Positions 43,542-52,200 of a DNA stretch of 64,000 nucleotides are shown piece by piece. Position numbers and translations under genes: made by a program. The notes beneath the pieces were generated by a model that ran no database searches, was not told the origin of the DNA, and saw only the letters and a program-made list of their open reading frames with translations. How positions within the stretch are numbered: position 1 is the first letter of the stretch; each line of letters opens with the position of its first letter. The DNA is from Thalassospira mesophila (GTDB taxonomy: Bacteria > Pseudomonadota > Alphaproteobacteria > Rhodospirillales > Thalassospiraceae), in NCBI RefSeq assembly GCF_002115755.1, contig NZ_JFKA01000005.1, positions 310,001 through 374,000 on the forward strand, in the 5' to 3' direction.

Positions 43542-44600
43542 TTAATCCGTCAGGTACTGTTTTTCGTTGGCTTTTTTGACTTCAACCTTAAACAGGTCGA
43601 GCAATTCAACACCCTTGTCGCCAAGTGTTTCCTTGACGTGCTTTTCCATAACCGGCTGGGTGACTTCCTTGAACTGTTCGCGTTCTTCCGGGGTCAGGGC
43701 GTCAATTTCCATTTTGCCCATCAGGCCCTTCAGGCCACGATCAGATGCTTCGATCACGCGCGAAACACCCCGGCTGGCAACGACACAGGACTGTGCGGCA
43801 TAGCGGATAATGCGCTGCTGATCTTTGGTCAGGTCATCCCAGAATGCTTTGGACAGCATCATGGTGTAGGGCGAGAACAAATGGTTGGTCAGGGTCAGGT
43901 ATTTCTGAACTTCGTTAAATTTGGCGAAGGTCACGGTTGGAACCGGGTTCATCTGACCATCGATCACGCCGGTCTGAAGGCCGGCATAAACTTCACCCCA
44001 AGCCATCGGATAGGCTTCGGCGCCCAATGCCTGCATGATTTTTTGATGTGACGGCAGCGCCATGGTGCGAATACGAATGCCCTTGAAATCGGCCAGTGTT
44101 TTGATCGGGTGCTGCGAATTGGTGACAGCAAAGAACCCGCCGGTATCGGGGAAACCCAATACCTTAACATCGCCCAGCGTTGCTTCGATATCCTTGGCCA
44201 AGGCCACGCCAAACGGCCCGTCATAAACGTTATAGGTTGCAGCATTGCTGTCAAAAGCAAATGGCAGGTTCAAAACGTCGATGCGCGGATAATAAGATGC
44301 AATAGCACCGGTCGAGGTCAGGGTTGCCTGAATAAGACCATCACGCACCATCTGGACATGTTCGGCGGCTGACCCCAACTGGTTGGACGGGTAAACTTCA
44401 ACCTTGATTTCGCCATTGGTGTCGGCTTCGACAATGTTGGCGAAAACGGCGGTGCAAGCCTGGGCCGGGTTTTCAAACGGATCCAGTTTGTTGTCATGGG
44501 CAAATTTCAGAATTTTGGCTTCGGCATGGGCGGTGCCCATGGTGCCTGCCAGCATTGCCGTCGCGGCCATCGCAGCCCCGAAACGTTTGAATGTGTTCAT
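43542..44600 (-). CDS. dctP: TRAP transporter substrate-binding protein (DctP family)
   Basis: A 352-residue periplasmic protein. ATG 44600 has AGGAGAGG upstream. The Sec signal spans 1-26 with cleavage after AHA. The DctP fold is shown by LKFAHDNKLDPFE, AEHVQMVRDGLIQA, FADFKGIRIRTMALPSHQ-type segments and the conserved arginine in IRIRT that contacts the ligand carboxylate. The conserved arginine implies an organic acid ligand. It follows dctM by 106 bases. Confidence 0.92.
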   Translation of the reverse strand: MNTFKRFGAAMAATAMLAGTMGTAHAEAKILKFAHDNKLDPFENPAQACTAVFANIVEADTNGEIKVEVYPSNQLGSAAEHVQMVRDGLIQATLTSTGAIASYYPRIDVLNLPFAFDSNAATYNVYDGPFGVALAKDIEATLGDVKVLGFPDTGGFFAVTNSQHPIKTLADFKGIRIRTMALPSHQKIMQALGAEAYPMAWGEVYAGLQTGVIDGQMNPVPTVTFAKFNEVQKYLTLTNHLFSPYTMMLSKAFWDDLTKDQQRIIRYAAQSCVVASRGVSRVIEASDRGLKGLMGKMEIDALTPEEREQFKEVTQPVMEKHVKETLGDKGVELLDLFKVEVKKANEKQYLTD

Positions 44601-44706
44601 AACACCTCTCCTGATTGGATTTATAGTTGCGCCCCAAACCCACCCTGTCCCCCAGGGTGATCCGCCCCGGGCAAGGGCGGAAAACCGTAACGTCGTTACA
44701 TCGGGG

Positions 44707-45987
44707 TTATCTGAACCCCAACAATCTGGGCACCAGCAGCGCCAGATCCGACCAGAAAGCGAACAGCAACAGCACGCCAATTTCAGCAATCAGAAATGGC
44801 CACAGCTGTGCTGCGATTTTTTCAAGTTTTTCACCCGTCACCGATGCCAGCACAAACAGGCAGGCCCCCACCGGTGGCGTCATAAGGGAAATGTTGAGCG
44901 CCAGCACAAAGATGATGCCCGCATGGATCGGGTCCATGCCGATTTGCACCGTTAACGGTACAAGGACGGGGGCCAGAATGATGAGGATGGCGTTGATATC
45001 CATCACCATGCCAATCGCCATCAACAACCCGACAATCATTAAAATGACCATATAGGGGTTGCTTGAAACGCCCAGCACAGCGGCGGCAATTTCCTGCGGG
45101 ATGCGGTTAAAGCTAAGCCACCAGCCCAGAATGGATGCAAAGGCGATGATGATAAAAATCACCCCGGTAACCCGTGCGGTTCTGATCAGCATCTGGATAA
45201 AATCGGCCATGGTCAGGGCGCGATAGACAAACACGCCAATAAACAGGGCATAGGCCACCGCAACCGATGCGGCCTCTGTGGGGGTGACAATGCCACCCAG
45301 AATACCGCCCAGAATAATCAATGGCATGATCAGGGCCGTGATCGATGATTTAAAAATCGTCCAGATTTCAAGCAGGCTGGCGCGGCGGTCTTCCTTGGGC
45401 AGGTTTTTGCGCCGTGCGGTAACGGCAATCACTGTCATGCAAATCAGGCAAATCATCAGGCCGGGCAAAATACCTGCGGCAAACAGCCCACCAATGGAAA
45501 CCCCCATCAGGGAGCCATAAACCACCATCAAACCCGATGGCGGGATCGTTGGCCCGATGATAGAGCCCGCCGCCGTCACCGCGCAGGCATAATCGCGGCG
45601 ATATCCGCGTTCAACCATGGCTGGCACCAGCGTTTTGCCAAAGGCCGCCGCATCGGCCGTCGCCGCTCCGGTAAGGCCGGCAAAAAACACACTGGCCAGC
45701 ATATTGGTATGGGCCAGTCCGCCGCGAAAATGCCCGACAAGGGACTGGGCAAATTTAACCAGACGGCTGGTAATGCCGATATGGTTCATAATTTCGCCCG
45801 CCAGAATAAAAAACGGCATGGCCAGAAACGGAAACACATTAAGGCCGTTAAAAACCTTGCTGGGCCCCTGCACCAGAAACATGCCACCGCCCATGTCATA
45901 GAGGCCCGCCACCCCGGCAACGCCAAGGGCAAAGCCGATTGGCATGCCCAGAACCATCAGAACAACAAAAATAATGGCGATGATCAT
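44707..45987 (-). CDS. dctM: TRAP transporter large permease (DctM family)
   Basis: A 426-residue membrane protein of the usual DctM length with about 12 membrane segments. Family-typical loops include GMPIGFALGVAG, PFFILAGEIMNHIGIT, GLTGAATADAAAFGKTLVPAM and IGPTIPPSGLMVVYG. It overlaps dctQ by four bases (ATGA) and uses a sodium gradient for uptake together with dctP and dctQ. Confidence 0.93.
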   Translation of the reverse strand: MIIAIIFVVLMVLGMPIGFALGVAGVAGLYDMGGGMFLVQGPSKVFNGLNVFPFLAMPFFILAGEIMNHIGITSRLVKFAQSLVGHFRGGLAHTNMLASVFFAGLTGAATADAAAFGKTLVPAMVERGYRRDYACAVTAAGSIIGPTIPPSGLMVVYGSLMGVSIGGLFAAGILPGLMICLICMTVIAVTARRKNLPKEDRRASLLEIWTIFKSSITALIMPLIILGGILGGIVTPTEAASVAVAYALFIGVFVYRALTMADFIQMLIRTARVTGVIFIIIAFASILGWWLSFNRIPQEIAAAVLGVSSNPYMVILMIVGLLMAIGMVMDINAILIILAPVLVPLTVQIGMDPIHAGIIFVLALNISLMTPPVGACLFVLASVTGEKLEKIAAQLWPFLIAEIGVLLLFAFWSDLALLVPRLLGFR

Positions 45988-46505
45988 TCCGCGCCCTCCG
46001 TCATATCGACCGGGATGTAACGCCCCTGATCGCGCAGGGCGACCAGCAACAACTGTGTGGCGGCAAGCAGGGCTGAAACCGGCACCGCAGCATAAGGAAG
46101 GGCCAGCGTCATGCCGAAAATCATGGCGTGGCGTTTCATGCCGCCAAGGGCAAAATCAAACCCGTAAACAGTCAGATAAACGAATGCAGCCAGTGCAATA
46201 AGATCGACGGCAAACAGCACAATCCGCTGCAACTTCATGGGAAGGTTAAGAACAACCAGACCAATACCGATATGTTCGCGCCGGGCAATACCCGCAGATA
46301 CCGCCAGCAATGCCGCCCAGATCATAAGATATCGAGCCAGTTCTTCGGGCCAGTTAAGCTGCCAGTGAACAAGATAGCGATCGACCACCCCCAGCCAGAC
46401 ATCAAGCACCAGGGCCAGCATCAAAACGGCGATGATCCGCTCCACACCCCAGTTCAGTCCGTTGCTAAGCGTTCGGGCGGATGCCTCAACGCGCTGCAAA
46501 CCCAT
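45984..46505 (-). CDS. dctQ: TRAP transporter small permease (DctQ family)
   Basis: A 173-residue membrane protein with four membrane segments and the family loop NWPEELARYLMIWAALLAVSAGIARREHIGI. It is the first gene of the TRAP operon, and its overlap with dctM implies translational coupling. Confidence 0.9.
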   Translation of the reverse strand: MGLQRVEASARTLSNGLNWGVERIIAVLMLALVLDVWLGVVDRYLVHWQLNWPEELARYLMIWAALLAVSAGIARREHIGIGLVVLNLPMKLQRIVLFAVDLIALAAFVYLTVYGFDFALGGMKRHAMIFGMTLALPYAAVPVSALLAATQLLLVALRDQGRYIPVDMTEGAE

Positions 46506-46690
46506 TTTCTTGTCTCCACTGATTTGGTGTTTGTATTTTTTCTACACATTGGTCACATATTTGTAGCTTGTCTACATATTTTTATGGAAAATTTCGCAAA
46601 AATGACCCAAACTGGAATTAAACATGCGTCGGTAAAGTAGTTAAGCTACTTTTTGGATTAAAAACAGCCCGCAAATCAAGGAGACTTACC
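46506..46690. promoter_or_regulatory. Divergent promoter region with repeated CTACA/TGTAG half-sites
   Basis: This short divergent gap between dctQ and RidA holds CTACA at 46542-46546, TGTAG at 46562-46566 and CTACA at 46572-46576; the last two form TGTAG-N5-CTACA. A separate inverted repeat AAAGTAG-N5-CTACTTT lies at 46634-46652. An RpiR gene lies just downstream of RidA, so these are candidate RpiR operators. Confidence 0.5.
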
Positions 46691-47080
46691 ATGAGCATCA
46701 AACATTTCGGCAATGAGCGCAGCGGTGCCGGTGGCCAAAAATTGCCGTTTTCGCCCGCCGTTCGCGCAGGCGATTTTGTTTATATTTCCGGTCAGGTGGC
46801 GATGACGGAAAACGGCGAAATCGAGTATGGTGGTATCGAGGCGCAAACCAAACGCACCATGGAAAATGTCAAAACCGCCTTGGGCCTGGCCGGTTGCACC
46901 CTTGACGATGTGATCAAAATGACGATCTGGCTGGATGATACCCGCGATTTCTGGACGTTTAACCGGGTTTATGCCGAATTTTTCCCCGGTGAACGCCCTG
47001 CCCGTTCGACGGTTGAGGCCAAGCTGATGGTCGATGCCAAAGTCGAAATCGAGGCTATCGCCTATAAACCGGAAAAATGA
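46691..47080 (+). CDS. RidA-family protein
   Basis: A 129-residue RidA-fold protein with AGGAGA upstream of ATG 46691. The conserved arginine is in FFPGERPARSTVEAKL, and VRAGDFVYISGQVAMTENG is family-typical. It is divergent from the TRAP/M81/DSD1 operon. As DSD1-type enzymes can release enamine or imine intermediates, a detoxifying deaminase role fits. It is a different RidA from the one at 27779-28123. Confidence 0.88.
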   Translation: MSIKHFGNERSGAGGQKLPFSPAVRAGDFVYISGQVAMTENGEIEYGGIEAQTKRTMENVKTALGLAGCTLDDVIKMTIWLDDTRDFWTFNRVYAEFFPGERPARSTVEAKLMVDAKVEIEAIAYKPEK

Positions 47081-47086
47081 TAGCTA

Positions 47087-47123
47087 TCAACGGGGCGCCG
47101 GAAACGGACGCCCCGTTGATTTG
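47087..47123 (+). terminator. Terminator hairpin between RidA and RpiR genes
   Basis: TCAACGGGGCG pairs perfectly with CGCCCCGTTGA (11 bases), followed by TTTG. The following RpiR gene may be transcribed at a lower level by read-through or from its own promoter. Confidence 0.7.
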
Positions 47124-47141
47124 AAAACCGGGACCATGCAC

Positions 47142-48026
47142 ATGCAACAAGCAACCGACATTATCAGCCAGCTTCACCGTCCGCCGGGCACGTTATCTGC
47201 GCGCGAGCAAAAGGTTGCTGAATATGTTCTGGAACATCTTGAAAACGTTACGTCCATAGCGCTTTCCGACCTTGCCAAACAGATCGGCGTGAGCGAGCCA
47301 ACCGTGATCCGGTTTTGCCGCAGTCTTGGCTGTGAAGGTTTTCGCGATTTCAAATTAAAGCTGGCGCAAAACCTTGCTGTCAGCATGCAGTATCTGGCGC
47401 CGGAGCCGATTGAAGACCACATTACCGATCCTGATGTTTTGGGCAGCCATGTAATTGGCACCATTATTGACAGTTTGCGCCTGCTGCGCGACCAGCTTGC
47501 GCAATCTGATATTGATGCCGCCGCAGATACGCTTGCGGCCGCCCGGCAAATTGCCTTTTTTGGGGTTGGTGGCGGGTCCAGCACGGTGGCAAATGATGCG
47601 GCCAACCGGTTTTTCCGCCTTGGCATCCCCGCACAATCGCAAAATGACGGTTATTTGCAACGCATGTTGGCCTCTACCCTTGGCGAAGACGATGTTATTG
47701 TTGCCATTTCCACCAGTGGCCGCCCGGCAGAACTGATCCATAGTGCCGCCATTGCCCGGCAATATGGTGCCAAGGTCATTTCACTGACCAAGCCCGACAG
47801 CCCGCTTGCCGCCGAAAGCGATATTGTTATTGGCCTGATCATGCCCGAAAGCCCCGATATTTATAAACCCACCGCGACGCGCCATGTTTTCATGGCGACC
47901 ATCGATGTTATTGCCACCGCCGTTGCCCGCCGTAACCCGGTGCGCAGCAAGGAAAAACTGCGCCGGATACGCTCGTCGCTTTTAACATTGCTGCCAACAG
48001 TGGGCCGTCTGCCGATCGGCGATTGA
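47142..48026 (+). CDS. RpiR-family transcriptional regulator
   Basis: A 294-residue regulator. ATG at 47142 is preferred over 47136 because GGGA lies eight bases upstream. The helix-turn-helix covers about 12-80 (LSAREQKVAEYVLEHLENVTSIALSDLAKQIGVSEPTVIRFCRSLG), and the C-terminal SIS domain covers about 120-255 (AFFGVGGGSSTVANDAANRF, AISTSGRPAELIHSAAIARQYG). RpiR regulators sense phosphorylated sugars or sugar-like ligands. It probably controls the neighbouring TRAP/M81 operon, RidA or the kinase gene. Confidence 0.88.
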   Translation: MQQATDIISQLHRPPGTLSAREQKVAEYVLEHLENVTSIALSDLAKQIGVSEPTVIRFCRSLGCEGFRDFKLKLAQNLAVSMQYLAPEPIEDHITDPDVLGSHVIGTIIDSLRLLRDQLAQSDIDAAADTLAAARQIAFFGVGGGSSTVANDAANRFFRLGIPAQSQNDGYLQRMLASTLGEDDVIVAISTSGRPAELIHSAAIARQYGAKVISLTKPDSPLAAESDIVIGLIMPESPDIYKPTATRHVFMATIDVIATAVARRNPVRSKEKLRRIRSSLLTLLPTVGRLPIGD

Positions 48027-48112
48027 CGCCACCAAAACTTCACGGCAAGTTGCGCATAACCAAATTAAAACCGGCTTCACCCCTTGGGGAAGCTGCAAAC
48101 AGGATTGTTTAA

Positions 48113-49114
48113 ATGACCAAAACTGCCTTCATCGGTGAATGCATGATCGAAATTTCGGCCGCCAGTCCAAACACCAGCGCCGAACCTTCATCCGCGTTTG
48201 GCCCCGCCAAGCTGTCCTATGCGGGCGACACCCTGAATGCAGCGGTCTATATGGCGCGCGCCAGCAAGCTGATTGTGCAACAGGGCAAGGCTGCTGCCAA
48301 CGCGTCCAGTAACGAGCGAAACGATGGCGTCATTTCATATGTCACCGCCCTGGGGACGGACCCCTACAGCCAGGCAATGATTTCCGCCTGGCAAAACGAT
48401 GGCCTTGATGCCAGCCTTGTCCGCCAGATAGACGGTGAACTGCCCGGCCTTTATGCCATTCAAACCGATGCCAGCGGCGAGCGCAGCTTTAGTTACTGGC
48501 GGCAAAACGCCGCCGCCCGCCAGCTTTTGAAAAACGGTTATGAAAAAACACTGGGCGGCAAACTGGCCGGATATGGCATGGTTTATTTGTCCGGTATTTC
48601 GCTGGCCATTCTAACCGACGAAGACCGCGCCAAACTTTTTGCCATGCTGGCCACTTTGCGTAAAAACGGCACACGCGTGTGTTTTGACAGCAACCATCGC
48701 CCGCGCCTGTGGGCCGACACCCAAACCGCAACCGATGCCTATGCCGCCATGGCCCCGCTATGCGATATTTTAATGCCCACCTTTGACGATGAAGCGGCCC
48801 TTTTTGGGGACGCAACACCGGCGGATTGCGCCAAACGCTGGCTTGATGCCGGTGCAGGGGAAGTAATTGTTAAAAACGGCGCACTGCCGTCAACATACAT
48901 CACCCAAACCGGTGAAACCGGCACGGTTACCCCGCCCAGAATAGAGCGCGTAATTGATACAACATCGGCAGGGGATTCATTTAATGGCAGTTACCTTGCC
49001 GCGCGCCAGCAAGGCATCGACATTGAAACTGCCATCGCAATTGCCCAGAAAATAGCAGGCTGCGTCATTGGCGCGCGGGGTGCGCTGGTTGATATTGACC
49101 ATCTGGTTCTTTAA
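48113..49114 (+). CDS. kdgK: PfkB-family sugar kinase, 2-keto-3-deoxygluconate kinase-like
   Basis: A 333-residue ribokinase-fold kinase. The N-terminus KTAFIGECMIEIS is the hallmark of KdgK. The PfkB signature is DTTSAGDSFNGSYLAA with the catalytic base aspartate in AGDSF, and LPTFDDEAALFGD occupies the usual place. It would phosphorylate 2-keto-3-deoxygluconate to KDPG. It follows the RpiR gene by 86 bases. A KDPG aldolase is not present in the window, and the relation to the nearby TRAP operon is open. Confidence 0.82.
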   Translation: MTKTAFIGECMIEISAASPNTSAEPSSAFGPAKLSYAGDTLNAAVYMARASKLIVQQGKAAANASSNERNDGVISYVTALGTDPYSQAMISAWQNDGLDASLVRQIDGELPGLYAIQTDASGERSFSYWRQNAAARQLLKNGYEKTLGGKLAGYGMVYLSGISLAILTDEDRAKLFAMLATLRKNGTRVCFDSNHRPRLWADTQTATDAYAAMAPLCDILMPTFDDEAALFGDATPADCAKRWLDAGAGEVIVKNGALPSTYITQTGETGTVTPPRIERVIDTTSAGDSFNGSYLAARQQGIDIETAIAIAQKIAGCVIGARGALVDIDHLVL

Positions 49115-49149
49115 ACCGCCACATCGGAAAACCAGATTTATCACAAATA

Positions 49150-49188
49150 AAACACGGCCCGGCTGATTTTCCGCCGGGCCGTGTTTTT
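49150..49188. terminator. Bidirectional terminator
   Basis: AACACGGCCCGGC (49151-49163) pairs perfectly with GCCGGGCCGTGTT (49173-49185), followed by T-rich sequence on both strands. It closes kdgK and tamB. Confidence 0.9.
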
Positions 49189-49201
49189 GTTGTCACAACA
49201 A

Positions 49202-52200
49202 TCAATAATCCAGTTTGAACTGAATACCGGCCTTGCTGTCAATTTCGCTGGTTTCGCTGGTGACTTTGATATGCGGGGTTAGCTCAATTTCAACCTCAAC
49301 CCCGCTTGACCCCGGCGTGGTTCCCTGCTTGGTGCCAACATAAATATCGTCGGTCAGATATTTACCGGCCTTTACCGTGGGCCCGTTCTCACCGCTGTCG
49401 ACCCGCAAAACATCGGCCCCGATGAAATTGCGGATGGTGCCAATCACATCAAGCCCGCCGCCATTCCCCGAAAGCTGGGCGGCGGCATTGGCCAGTTGAA
49501 CGGCTTCAACCGCACTTAGGCTGCCTTGCGACTTGCCAAACAAAACCTGCGACAGAATTTCGTCTTGCGGCAATGCCGGTTCCGAACTCAGGCTTAGTTT
49601 AGGGTCGTTGGCCGGGCCGGTTAAGGATGCCGTCACCGTTAAATCATCGGTCGTGTAAACCCCGGCAATGTCAAGCAACGGATCGGGCGGTTGGGCGCCG
49701 GAAAATGTAATTTTGGAATCCCTGATGACAAAGGTTTTGCCAATCAGGTCCAGTTGACCGCGCAAAGCGCGTAATTCGCCCACAATCTTGGGGTTATCGG
49801 CCCGCCCGGTAATATCAAGATGCCCGCCCCATTCGGAATCAAGGCCCTTGCCACGCACAAACAGGCGCGCAGGCACATCGACCTTGGCATTCAAATTGGT
49901 CACAAACCCGCTTTGGGCGACGGCATCCTTTTTCTGGTCTTCGGTTGGTACCTTGGCAAGGTTTTGCACATCAAGCTCTGGCACTGTGGCGGGTAACGCC
50001 ACGCTTAAATCAACCTCGCCCCGGCGCAATGTTGTGGTGCTTTCGATATCGGCTTTGTTTTCATCGCCGGTCACATCAACATCAACATCGGTCCAGACGC
50101 GCAGTTCATCCATGCGGGTGATCGCCATGTTGCGCATGGTAACATTGGCGGTGTAATTCACCCCGTCGCCAAGTTTGACATCGGCCTTACCGGTCAGGGT
50201 GCCCTGCCCGCCGTCATTGGCGGACAGGTCGGTTAGTTTAAAGCCGTCATTGTTAAACACACCATCAAGCACAATATCCTGAACCAGCGTGCCATATTGC
50301 AAATGCTCATAGCGACCATCGCGCAGCGATACCGTACCCTTCCATTGCGGGTCAGACAGGGTGCCATCAACGCTGGCGTCAAGTTTGACAACCCCGGCAA
50401 GTGAATGATCGGGCAGTGGCACATAGGGCCAGAACTGGCCAATTTCACCATCCATTTTCGCCGTTGCCGAAAGCGGCTCGTCGGGCGATACCGCAAACTG
50501 ACCTTTCAGAAATGAAACATCGAACGGCAGTTCGGCATTTGCCGTTATGATCTGCATATCAGGCCGCCCCATATCAAGATCAGCCGAAACATCACCGTCG
50601 CGCAACGATGCCGTCAAATTCAAGGCAAGCGGGGGTAATTGTGCCGCCGCCGCAACGCTGATATCGCTGATTTTGCTAGTGATATTGGCTGTCGCCGGTT
50701 TGCCCGGCTTTTCGTGGGCATCGGCATTCAGGGTTAATGTGCCATCAAGCCCGGCAACATCAAACATCGCCCCCCACGGCCCCAATACCAGCGATTTGAT
50801 ATCGGCCGTGGCATCAAAACTTTTACCCGGCGCAAGATCCAGTTTCGCGTCAAGTTGTCCGTCGCCAATCGATAGCATGGCCTTGGCGGTCAAGCTGCCA
50901 TTAGCACCTTGGCGAAAGACCAGCGGCTGGCGCAAGGCAATATGCTGGGTGCCAACATCGGCATTCAGCTTGCTTGCCGTTACTGCAATATCATTGGCGA
51001 TGGCAATTTCAGTCGCGGCATCCAGTTTCACCGGAATGCGGTTTTGCACCATGGCGCGCGCCTGAACCGTTGCCTGTAATTTCGCCAGAACACCTTTGAT
51101 CGTTGCGGTTATTTTTTCTACCCGCGCATCGGCAACGCCAATATCCGCCCCGGTTAATGTGACATCCAGGTTCGGGTCACCAAAGGCATTGTTGATATCA
51201 CCCTTAATCGTAACATCGTCTATCCGTGCGGTTTCAACCCCGTTCGGGTCCACCATCCGCAGGCCTTTGGCCGATAATGTTGCGATAATATGCTGCGCAG
51301 CATTTTTGGCGGAAAAGTCAGCATTGGCGGTTATGTTACCATTGGCCAGCGGCACCCCGAAACCTTGTGCCATCATCGCGTCCAGCCGGGTTACCGCAAT
51401 AGTACCGGTTAACGGTACGGCATTACCCGGCAAGGCAATATCCCCGGTCAGATCAATATGTTTGCCTGCCAGTTTGATATTGGAAACCCGGAGGCCACTT
51501 GCGGGCAACCCAACATCGGCATTTAACCGATAGGGATCATTGCGCCAGTCAAACTTGCCGGTGTTTTGCAAGTACAAAACCCCGGCATTCGTGGCTTTAG
51601 CCTGCCGCCACGAAATATGGCTGGGCAGATTAACGTTTTTAAAGGCTTCGCCAGACGCAGCAAGGGATGGCACCACAAGGGTGACATCGCCCTGCGGTTC
51701 AGCCAAAGGACCGTCCAGTTTTGCGGTCAGGCGGGCTGCCTTGCCCCCCAGCGATACCGGCACCGATGGCGGCACAATTCCGGCGGCCAGTGCCACATCA
51801 GCATTAAGCGACAATTGGTTGAAATCATTGGTGATCGATACTGTTGCCCCGCCATTAATGTTAGCTGTTTTGACATCATCAACAGTCACCACAAGGTCCA
51901 TTTGCGGGCTAATGGTGACATTGGCGGCAATGGCCGGGCTGGTGCCCACCACATGGTCCAGTTCGGCAATGCCAAAGCCAGCCTCGCTGGTTTGCAACGT
52001 GATTTTGGCCTTGCCCCCGTCGGTTGCATTCCAGGTAATATCGGAAATATCGAGCGTACCTTGCCCGTGCAAATCCATGCCTGAAATGGGCGCAAAGGCC
52101 GCAAGATCGCGAATATCGGTCTGCACGGATGCCTGATCGACATTGCCTTGCCCATCAATAACCGCGCGCCCATTTACATCTAGTTTCGGGGTTTTCAGGG

